Shown here: positions 9,785-18,738 of the stretch, piece by piece
Layout of the letters: each line of letters opens with the position of its first letter
How positions within the stretch are numbered: the stretch's first letter is position 1
Source of the DNA: Jaminaea rosea
Lineage: Eukaryota; Basidiomycota; Exobasidiomycetes; Microstromatales
Assembly (NCBI RefSeq): GCF_003144245.1
Contig: NW_020289984.1
Location: 62,001-126,000, forward strand
Length of the DNA: 64,000 nt
Reading direction: 5' to 3'
The notes under the pieces: generated by a model
What the model saw: only the letters and a program-made list of their open reading frames with translations
What the model was told of the DNA's origin: nothing
Databases searched by the model: none
Program-made: the position numbers and the translations under genes

Positions 9785-11514
9785 TCATTGCACCTTCTTT
9801 GCTTCGGCCTTGGGCGCGTAGAAGACGTCCATGTGGTCAAAGGCACCGCCATAACGTGCCTGCAGCCAGTCAAAGAACCAGTTGCTCCTCATGGCCCACA
9901 CACCACCCTTGTAGTTCGTCCCGGCGCTCCTGGGCAGCACATTCTTTGCCCTCAAGAAGTACCCGGACTGGAGCGGGCTCATAGGCTCCGACTTCTCGAT
10001 ACTCTTGCCCGGAGGACCTCGAGGCGCAAAGTGCGAGATGTTGCGCTTGTCCATCTCGTTGAGCAGACGCGTGGCGTAGAGTACGCATACGTCCGATCCG
10101 AGAGTCCACGAAGCGTTGGTGTAGCCAAAGCAAAGGGAAGCGTTAGGCACGCCGGAGAGCATCTGCCCACGGAAGACCCAGCGCTTGTTCGTGTCGACCT
10201 TCTCTCCGTCGACGATGAGGCTTGCTCCGCCGAAGAGCTTGAGGTTCAAGCCTGTGGCGCACACGATGCAGTCGGCTTCGATCTCCTGCCCGTCTTCCAG
10301 GCGCAGCCCGTTCGGCGTGACCGTGTCGATCTTGCCAGTGGCGATATCCGCGTTGCCCTCCCTGAGGGCCTTGAACATGTCTCCATCCGGTACCAGGCAG
10401 ACACGCTGGTCCCAGGGCTTGTAGTTGGGGCTGAAATGCGGGTCGATGCTGATTCGGCTGGGGAGTTGGCGCTTGGTGAGGGAGAGCATCACGTAGCGGG
10501 AGATACGCGGGAAGCCCTGGCAAACCCAGTAGAAGACGTAGTTACGGAGGGCGAGGAAGAAGCGAAGGATGGCAAAGTAGAGCATCGTGGGGACGAGACG
10601 CGCGAGGAGACTCTGGCTGTTCGCGTTGGGCAGGCTGACCATGTAGGTCGGGGAGCGCTGCAGGAGGGTGACGTGCTTGGCCTTCTTTGCCAGGTTGGGA
10701 AGGAGGGTGACCGCTGTGGCGCCGGATCCAATGACGACCATCTTCTTGCCCGTGTAGTCCTGCGAGCAAAAAAAAAGAGTAGCCAAAAAGGTTAGAGTGA
10801 GCTCTTCTCCAACGCTGTCTCGCCCGCCACTCACGTAGTCCTTGGGCCAGGCCTGCGGGTGAATCCACTTGCCCTTGAAATCCCTCATACCGGGCACCTC
10901 TGGCTGGTAGCCGCCCTGATAGTCGTAGTACCCGCTGCAGAAGAGGACGAATTTGCAAGTCGTAGTCTTGGTGTTGCCCGTCGTCTTGTCCAGCGAGGTC
11001 ACCTTCCATTGGCGCTCAGTGGAGGACCACTCAGTCGAGTGGACCTCGCGGTTGTACGTGATCTTCTTGTCGATGCCTAGCGGGTAGCAAAAGCGCGCAG
11101 AGAAGGGGTCAACAACAGGACTCAAGGTGCCAAGCGAAGCTCGCCACACTCACCATACTCCTCGGCTGTCTCGCGGACGTAGTCGTAGATGTCAGCTCCA
11201 TCCGCGATGGCCTTGTTGGCTGTCCAAGGGCGGAATGGGAAGCCCATGGTGAACATGTCTGAATCAGATCGCAGGCCACTGCACGAAACGAGGCGTAGAA
11301 CAACGCTTGGTCAGCAACAGCCAAGTCAGGCTTCATATGTCGTGTGCTCGTGTGCTTACGGGTACTGGAACATGCTCCACGTCCCACCGAGGTCGTGCCT
11401 GGCCTCGAAGATCTGGTAGTTGAACTTGGTCTCCGTCTGGAGGCGGTAGCCGGCATTAATACCGCTGATGCCCGCTCCAATGACGAGTACGTCAACGTCC
11501 GTTTGAGTCTGCAT
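9785..11514 (-). CDS. Flavin monooxygenase with Baeyer-Villiger fingerprint
   Basis: Four minus-strand exons: 11514-11360, 11278-11154, 11076-10835 and 10759-9785, spliced to 498 residues. Introns are 81, 77 and 75 nt; the last is in frame and stopless. The N-terminus has the FAD-binding Rossmann motif (VLVIGAGISGINAGYRL, residues 9-25) and ARHDLGGTWSMFQYPGLRSD across intron 1. Residues 160-171 read F-K-G-K-W-I-H-P-Q-A-W-P, which fits the Baeyer-Villiger fingerprint FxGxxxHxxxWP exactly. Then follows the NADPH-binding motif VVIGSGATAVTLLP. Such enzymes insert oxygen next to a carbonyl; substrate cannot be told from sequence. No signal peptide or membrane anchor is obvious. The neighbours do not form a biosynthetic cluster, so the role is probably catabolic or detoxifying. 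Confidence 0.9.
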
Positions 11515-12754
11515 AGTCGCGATGCTGTGGATGAAAGAAGGTCTAGACGTGGATGACGATGAGGCGACCTGCGATTAATCTAGATGAAGATGAGGACGAA
11601 GGGAGAAAGGGACGTGACGACGAAGACAGTCCTTTTGAGAGGCAAGAAAGATGATTCAAGATGCAACCAAGGAAGTGTGGGGTAGAAGCAGCAACGTCGG
11701 CTTTGCCTCCTCTCCTGGCTCTTCCTCCTCCCAGCTTCCCGTCTTTAGTCAGTCGATCCATGCGGTATCGAGCTGTGAAAATGACCCTCTCCCTCATGCC
11801 CTATCCGTCCGCTCCGCCTGCAAGCAATCTTCCCCGCTCGTGCGTGCGTCACTGCACTGAGCCCTAGCGCTCGGCGCGAGAGACACAAGCTTCGAGCCAA
11901 GTTGCCGGCGCGGGCGCCAAGTGTGTGGAGCGACTCGAGCGATTCAAGTGTCCGCGACTCGGCTGCCTCGATTCGGCCATTCTCACGCGCCAGCCCGCCT
12001 GTCCGTCCGCCCGCCCGGCAGGCCCGCTCACTCTCAGCTGGCTTCTGTGCCTGTGGCGCTCGTTGCTGACCGCATCTCTCGACGACCGCAACCAAGGCAA
12101 TCAAGCAACAACAACGTAGTTTGACGTTGGGTTGGGCTTCGTCGGCGTCAATACCGAGGCCGAGCTTTGAGTCCAGCCAGTACCGAGGTAGCTAGGGTCG
12201 GGCAAAAAGGAAAGCAACCTCACGCGTTGCGCTACAACATTGGGAGAGGAGGGGCGTGAGGATGGCGTCGTCTTGTCATGGCATCTGCGAAGCAGCGAGG
12301 AGTAGGCAGCGAGCTCGGCATCAGTGATTTCAGTCAGGAGTGGAAGATGTGAGAGCCGGCTATGGATTGATGAGGAGGCGCATGACGCTCGACGTGTCTG
12401 TGAACGCTTGACAAGAACGAGAGATCGTCAAAGAGAGTTACGTGAGAGCCGCGGGAGAGTATCTGAAAGAGCGAGAGAGAGGAGAAGGCGGATGAGTGTT
12501 GGTGCTTGCGGCTCGATCGTGGAGATCGTTGATCGATGGTGAGCGCGCTTTAGTGGTCGCCTAATCGCAGAGACAGACGAGAAAGACGATTGAGGTGTCG
12601 CATCGTGGGCTATGAGTGTGTTTGGTGCTGATTTGACTTCAATGTGGAGACAGAGCTTGTAAGCTTTTGCAGCTGCGTTGTCGAGAAAGGATCGACGTGT
12701 GGCATGGCGTGGGTGAGGTGAAATCGACGAGTGGCCTCTGAGTCTCATGGACTG
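11515..12754. other. Long intergenic region, 1.24 kb, no gene seen
   Basis: Upstream region of the monooxygenase and 3' flank of the next minus-strand gene. Short overlapping frames on both strands are Arg/Ser-rich and lack domain or splice support. A good donor (GTAAGT on the minus strand at 12804) lies inside the neighbouring coding frame, so a 3' exon of that gene could extend into this stretch; I could not confirm it. Confidence 0.5.
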
Positions 12755-14793
12755 TTACTCGCGTCGCGGGTCAAGGCCGTGCCTGTGGCGGGGAGGTGAC
12801 TTACGCCCTCCTGAGCCACTCGATGTGAAGGCGAGCTCAGGCGGAGGGTACCACGACTGATGAACGCGCGAATGCCTCACTGAGTGCAAAGGGGCGCTAC
12901 TGCTCTCGCCCAATCGGCCTCGGTAGCAGCCGTCGCGTCGAAGTCTCTCGTCCTCCCAGTATGACTGACTTGAAGGGTAGCCACGAGGCTGTGAGGATCG
13001 AGGACGGGGCTCGTCGCAGTGGCCTTCATCAAAGCTCGAGCTGCGTCGCCTCTTCCTGTGTGAGCTAGCCTGACTGTGTTGCTCGGCATACCAAGTGTCG
13101 GGACCGGGACGCGTAGCACGCTTGTCAGTTCGATAGGCCTCTGCACGGCCTCGATCGTCGTGATGCTCGCGGCGGCTGTAGTCTTCACGTCGGTGGTCGT
13201 GAGTACGCTCTCGCTGTTGACGATGGACAGACCGGTGCCTCTCATCGTAGCTAGGGGGAGGAGATAGAGATAGCGAGAAGCTTCGGCCGCGAGGACGGTG
13301 GCATGACCTTGCATAATTCGCGGGAGAACAGTGACGCTGCGTCGTGCGAGGGTCATGGGCCTGCGGGTAGTACTTTGCTTCTTTGACTCTGTGCGACGGC
13401 TCGTTCTTGACTATAGCATCGCCTTGCGCTGACCCTTGGCCCAGGCGAGCCCCGATCTCCATGCCCCGACCGAAGTCTATCCCGCGCATGAAGTCCGTCG
13501 AAAAGGAAGACGCAGTAGGTAGCGTGGACCCAAAGCATGCTGGACCAGTCGACGGTTCAGGGACATGAGCTGGTGCCGGCGTGGCTAGGCGGTTGCTCTG
13601 CGTGTGTGTGTTAGGGGCAAGACGTCCTGAAATGGGATGATGTGGGGTGGTCAATGCTGGACCGCAAGAGTGCGCGAGTGTGTTTGAAGGATGTGTCACT
13701 GCATCCAGGTGAGGATAAAAGACGACAGCGTGCCCTTCGTCATCGTCATCAGAGTGATCATTCGTACGCTGATTCTGAGCACGGCGGTTTGGGGCCAGTG
13801 GGCGACGCTCGTGGCAGCCATTGCCGGACTGCGGCTGTGCTGAAGTGGCTTGTATCTTGCCCTCCTTGGGCACCTTGGCTTCCTTGGCTCCAACTAAGCT
13901 TCTCAAAGTGAGCGACGGCATGTGGGAAGCGCTCTTGGAGGTAGGGACTGCAGTTCTTTCCTTAGTGGTGATGGTAAGCGGACCTCTGATGTTGGTCTCG
14001 TGGTCGTGGCTAGCATTGATGGTATCGCCGAGCCACTTTGGGGGCAGCTGACCTCGGTTGATCTTTCGGACGACCACCTCCCAGGGGCACTGAGCTCCGG
14101 AGCATGTCAGCTACGGTCGTGAGGGGCGCTCGAGAAGGTCAGCATCGGACCTCAGCCAATAGAGAAGGCACCATAGACGTTGGAGCTCACAGTCCACTTC
14201 GTTTGAGTTTTCTTGATCACTGGAATTCCCCCGTCTCGCACACATTTGTAGGCGATGACCTCGCCGGCGGCCTGAGCAGTATTGAAGGTGGTCGTCTCCT
14301 CTGCGATGTCAGGCAGGTCTGGCGATGGAGTACGTAGGGGTGACGGTGTGGTGCCACGAGCCGGCGGATTTTCATTCGAGGTCGTCTGCTTGAGGGGATC
14401 ATGGGAAGGTGAAGGACCCACCTCGCCTTCAGATGGCTCGGTGTCCTCTCTAGCGGTCAAGGGGGAGGAAGACTCTTGGGAAGGACCAAGCTCAGCAGCG
14501 GCAAGTGCCTTTGCTCGCTCTTTCGCCACTCGAGCTGCCTGGCGGGGTGGAGGCTGAGCAATAGCAGCGGGGAGCGAGGTGTGGCGAGAGGATGCCGTGA
14601 CTCGATTGATTTCGCCTTGAGAAGGGTGGGAGCGGGGGAGAACTGGCTGACCTCTGTGCAGCGATGGGTGGGCAGGGATGGTTGTGAGCGACTGGATAGG
14701 AGCTAGCTGGTGATTGCGAGGGCAACGAGGCGAGACCCACGGCTGCTGCTGGGCAGGTATGCCCCAGAGGTCGGCCTCCTCGGTGCCGTCCAT
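12755..14793 (-). CDS. Unrecognised Arg/Ser-rich protein with one ordered block
   Basis: Two minus-strand exons, 14793-14191 and 14089-12755, give 645 residues. The 101-nt intron starts GTGAGC and ends CTCAG. The only ordered part spans the junction: YKCVRDGGIPVIKKTQTKWT joins CPWEVVVRKINRGQLPPKWL. That continuity supports both the splice and a real, conserved domain. Before it lie Pro/Ser-rich sequence and a short helix (RQAARVAKERAKALAAAELG). After it the chain is disordered, with a DDDDEG acidic patch and a long Arg/His/Ser/Asp-rich region with RS/RE dipeptides, as in many nuclear RNA-associated proteins; nuclear location is inference. I do not recognise the family. A perfect donor near the C-terminus leaves the 3' end uncertain. 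Confidence 0.6.
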
Positions 14794-15273
14794 CCCAGCC
14801 ACGGGTAGGGAGTAGGGACTGAGGAGCGGGTACAAGACAAAAGGGGAGCAAGGAGAGGGGTTGGGGGCAGGGGTCGACTTCAGTGATGGTTAGAAGAGAG
14901 GGAGTGAGCTTGAATCATCACTCAATCTGGGCTGTTGCCGCTTGTCTCGGTCTCCCGCTTAATGCGCGCACGAGGCTGCTCGACCGCGCCGTACTTTGTT
15001 CCTGACCGCCTACATTCTCCTTCCGCCGCGCCCATCCAAAGCCGCCGCGAGCGCTTATGCGCCCAGGAACGCGGCTCATCACAGCTGTGCTTCGAGGCCG
15101 GGCTTGAGCGTGGCAGACGTGGCTAGATACCGACCGTAGGCAAGGGTGAGTAGGCGAGAGAGGAGACTTGCGCACTGCTGGACCCGTCTCAACCTAGGCA
15201 TTGTTATGCTTGATAGTAAGTTAGCATTGCAGGGCTCTGATATATCATGTCTTCCGTCCCTTCGAGAGCTCCC
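14794..15273. other. Intergenic, 480 bases, no gene seen
   Basis: Promoter side of the Arg/Ser-rich gene and 3' flank of PEX3, both on the minus strand. Nothing else supported. Confidence 0.5.
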
Positions 15274-17595
15274 CTATTGCCCCGCTTCCTCGCCACCCCA
15301 AGCACTATAGATAACAGCGCTCAACGCCTTCAACTCCTTGACCGCACACACAGCGTCCAGCATCTCATTCGGGACCCCTTCCAACGCCAGCCCGCTCTGC
15401 CGTGCCAGCAGCGGCAAGATGGCTGCAAGCTTCAATCTCTTTCCTCCCAGCGCATTCGCGTGGACCTCCGCCTCTTCCTCTGCGGTACGCAGCTCGCGAA
15501 TCCGATGCTGCTGCGGCGCTGCCTCGTCAAGGAGGGCCGCACTGTCGTGCTGACTGGGCTCGAGACCAAAGGGAGCGCGCAATGCTTCGGCCATCGTGTC
15601 AAAGGCGGCGTTGATGCATTTGCGAAGCACCTTGGCTGCGTCTCTTGACTCCAGGACGTCCCGTGTCTCGTCGAGGAGGGACGCGACGTGGGTGTCGTAC
15701 TCTTTGACCGATATGGGTCCCGGACTGAGTGCTGTTGACGGCGGCAGGAGGCCAGAAGCGTGAAGGACTTCGAGGTCGCCCTGCGGTGTGGTGGGAAGGA
15801 GATATTGAAGCAGATGAACCCTACGCCTCTTGCCTCGCCTGTTGCGGGCTGTGGCAGTTGTGCTGCCACTCATGACGCTGACGCTCATCATGCTTTCATC
15901 CTCGAATTGGCCCGAGGAGAAGCCGTTGGGCAATAGTGACTCAGAGCCCATCGCCATTTTCGATTCGTTGGGCACGAAACCAGGGAAGTCTCCGCGAGGC
16001 GAGCTGGGTCCGTCACCCTCTTCCTCATCGTCCGCATCGCTCCTCTCGTACTCGTACTCAATCCTGCGCTTGATCCTCGCAAGCACGGCAACCGTCTCTT
16101 GGTGGTTCAACTGCGTCTTGAGCGGAACAGAAGCCATGACTTCTTCCACCTTTGACCTGACTCGTTCGCTGAGCTGCTGGCAGCCGGTGTGGAGGAAATA
16201 CCACGAGAAGGTGAGGTAGGCTTCTGAGCTGTCTTGAGAGACATGTTGGCGCGATGAAGAGGAGGGTGACGAGGATTGAGAGGCGGCAGGAGTGTTGGCT
16301 TTTGCCCATGCGTCTTCGAAGGGATCCAGGGCAATGTTCGCCGGTGGCTGAGGCGTGGCCGCATCATCGTCCTGCCTCGCCAGGCTAGAGAGGTACGCAT
16401 ATCGCCCGAGAGTGTTGAGCTGAACGTGCGTGAGCATCGAAAGTAGATTGACGGCGTAGACTGTTGTGAGGGCGCGGGAGATGGCCGTAATCTTGAGCTC
16501 GGACCAGAGCTCCATCTTGAGCTTGCGATCCGCCGCTAGCTGCTCGGCGGCGAGGCGCTGCCGCTCCTCTTCAGCCTGACGACGCTGCTCTGCCTCTTCG
16601 AGACGTTGGCGCTCTTTCTCTTCTTCTTGCAGCTTGCGCTCCATCTCCTCCTCTGCTCGCCGCCTCTGCTGTTCTTCTTCCTCCTCTCGCTTCTTGCGCT
16701 CCGCTTCTGCTGCGGCTTGTCGAGCCCTCTCTTCATGCTCAAGCTGCAGACGCTTGTGATCCTCGTCGCTGACTGTTTTCCCCGGCTGCGTCGCGGCCGG
16801 GGGAGCATCTGCTGTCGATGCAGCCGGATGGATGCCGTTTGCCTCCGCTTTGGACTTGCCATTGAGCTCGTTTGCAGCGGGAGAACCTTGAGGCTGCGGG
16901 GCTGAAGATTCCTCAACTACGGCCTCGTGACTACCGTTGCTATCACCATTTGTCCTGTCGTGCATCCCATTGGTCATCGTCTTTTGCGTCGGCGTAAGGG
17001 TAGCCTCGGGCGAAATTGGCGGTGGTAGCGGCTCGGACACTGCGTCGAGCGCCGAGGTAGGAGCGCCTGAGGGAGCTACGATGTGCTTCGCTGGTGATGA
17101 GGCTGTCTCGGACGGCGCAGGTATAGCTTGTGCCTCTTCAATGGCTTCCACGGCAGGTGCTGTCGACTCAGCTTCTGGCGCAGCAGGCTGTATGTCGACT
17201 GCCTGCGGCACATTCGGCACCACCTTTCCCCTCTCTCCCACTTTCTTCAGCTCCTCTGTGATCTTATCAACATCAAATTTCTCGTTGACTCCCTTGCCCA
17301 ACGTAGGCAGAAGCGCCATGACGGTGAACGCTACGTCGTTCTGGTTCTGTTGGAATCGCTTCTTAAGCCCATCCTTAGACTCGGCGTCTTTTGACATGCG
17401 CTCATGCAGGGCTGCGAGGCGAGAGATGAGGAAAGTTGTGAGAAAGTAAGAAGAGGAGAGGAATGTGACGAGATACCATGCTGGGCGGGGGATGCGGGAT
17501 GCGAAGGAGGAGGCATAGCTGAAGAGGGAGGAGGCGGATGAAGAGATGCTGCGAGACGCGGCACCTTGGCGACGTGGCTGTGTGGGCGGAGCCAT
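15274..17595 (-). CDS. PEX3: Peroxin-3 with a large charged insertion
   Basis: Single exon, 773 residues from the ATG at 17595 (MAPPTQPRR). A membrane helix near residues 38-60 (PAWYLVTFLSSSYFLTTFLI) is followed by the Pex3 block FQQNQNDVAFTVMALLPTL and KITEELKKV (81-119). The conserved core resumes at about 361 with MELWSELKITAISRALTTVY and VQLNTLGRYAYLSSL, and more Pex3-like helices lie further on. Pex3 anchors Pex19 at the peroxisomal/ER membrane and imports peroxisomal membrane proteins; this is family knowledge. The odd part is residues about 125-360: a Pro/Ala/Ser-rich linker, then about 80 residues of almost pure Glu/Arg/Gln/Lys coiled coil. Most Pex3 proteins are much shorter and lack it. 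It is in frame, with no intron signals that would remove it as a whole. Confidence 0.88.
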   Translation of the reverse strand: MAPPTQPRRQGAASRSISSSASSLFSYASSFASRIPRPAWYLVTFLSSSYFLTTFLISRLAALHERMSKDAESKDGLKKRFQQNQNDVAFTVMALLPTLGKGVNEKFDVDKITEELKKVGERGKVVPNVPQAVDIQPAAPEAESTAPAVEAIEEAQAIPAPSETASSPAKHIVAPSGAPTSALDAVSEPLPPPISPEATLTPTQKTMTNGMHDRTNGDSNGSHEAVVEESSAPQPQGSPAANELNGKSKAEANGIHPAASTADAPPAATQPGKTVSDEDHKRLQLEHEERARQAAAEAERKKREEEEEQQRRRAEEEMERKLQEEEKERQRLEEAEQRRQAEEERQRLAAEQLAADRKLKMELWSELKITAISRALTTVYAVNLLSMLTHVQLNTLGRYAYLSSLARQDDDAATPQPPANIALDPFEDAWAKANTPAASQSSSPSSSSRQHVSQDSSEAYLTFSWYFLHTGCQQLSERVRSKVEEVMASVPLKTQLNHQETVAVLARIKRRIEYEYERSDADDEEEGDGPSSPRGDFPGFVPNESKMAMGSESLLPNGFSSGQFEDESMMSVSVMSGSTTATARNRRGKRRRVHLLQYLLPTTPQGDLEVLHASGLLPPSTALSPGPISVKEYDTHVASLLDETRDVLESRDAAKVLRKCINAAFDTMAEALRAPFGLEPSQHDSAALLDEAAPQQHRIRELRTAEEEAEVHANALGGKRLKLAAILPLLARQSGLALEGVPNEMLDAVCAVKELKALSAVIYSAWGGEEAGQ

Positions 17596-18738
17596 TGTGT
17601 AGAAGAGCGCAGCGAGTGTAATGCGCAGCCTCAACTGTATCGGCCGTGCTCGATGAGAGCAATTTTGCTCCCCTTTGGTGAGGGAAGTCGATGCAGAGAT
17701 TGGGAATGTGTAATGGCAGAAAGGCAAAAAGCATTCTGGCTGGTCCGCGCCCGCTCGGCGACGTCCAACTCGAGCTCCTCCCGGCATCCGGCTCACGCGG
17801 AGCAAAGAGACCAGAGTACATCCGCTCAAAGACCGACGAAGACGACGATGGCCACGCTCAGACGAGTGCATTTAGGCGACAGCTTCGACGACAATCGCAC
17901 GACTCTACGATCTGTCGCATTGCTTTGATAGATACGCGCCAGCACTCTGTATGCTGGCCGGCGATGCAATGCCCGCACCTGGCTATCTCAAAAAGTCACC
18001 ACCTCGCAGCAGCGAGGTCACCATTTCGAGTCTTTGCTTCATCATTCGCTCCCGCCCTATCCTTCTCTGGCATCATCTAGCCCTGCGGAATATCACATCC
18101 ACCGTCACCCTGCCCCGCTACCAATCACCCGCAGCCTATCGGCGGTCTCGCCGTCCCCTCTGATCAATCAAGAAGAGAGAGCACCTGGCGATGCCCATTA
18201 GCGGCGCCCGGCGTCGGCTCTTCTCCCGAAGCGACCACTCTGGCAAGGGGCCTCGTGGCCTTTCCTCGCTCTGGCCGTTGACGTGGTCGTTGTCCTGGAA
18301 TCGACTGCTAGGGAGGTCTGATGGTAGTATCCGGCGAGACTGAAGCTGAACTGGCCTGGCCGGCGTTCCTTGTCTGTGCGTGCGTGCGGGCGTGCGTGAG
18401 GGCGTGCCTGCTTGCCTGCCAGGCTCGCTGCAAGCCACTCAAGTCGTCCTCCCCGCTCTGCCCCCGCCCGCTCAGCCGAGTCCGTGCTCGTCCCCGTCCC
18501 CGCCGGCGTCGAGTGTGACTAGACTTGGCAGCCTAATCGTCCTATCAAGCTTTCTTCCCCTTCTCTCCATCACTGCCAGTCCCACGTATCGTGCATCGTC
18601 ATCATCATCTCTCCACCCAGCATCTCACCTCATTCATAGTCTTCGCCGCACCGACGTCGACGTCGTCTCCGGCGTCGCTCGCTCTTTGGGTGCCGCGTGC
18701 CGTGCCGTGCCGCCAGCCAAGATCTCAGCGCAGCAGCG
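17596..18738. promoter_or_regulatory. Divergent upstream region of PEX3 and the Zn2Cys6 factor
   Basis: 1.14 kb between divergent start codons, holding both promoters and leaders. An imperfect CGTG/CCTG short repeat run lies at about 18378-18420 and CATCAT runs near 18597-18612. No protein-coding exon is supported. Confidence 0.55.

Noticed and set aside
12428-12748. Extra 3' exon of the Arg/Ser-rich gene
   Set aside because: A GTAAGT donor near 12804 and CTCAG acceptor near 12740 could join them, but the resulting tail has no support; kept only as a note.
18378-18420. CGTG/CCTG short repeat in the PEX3 upstream region as a regulatory array
   Set aside because: Imperfect low-complexity sequence of the sort common in GC-rich fungal leaders.
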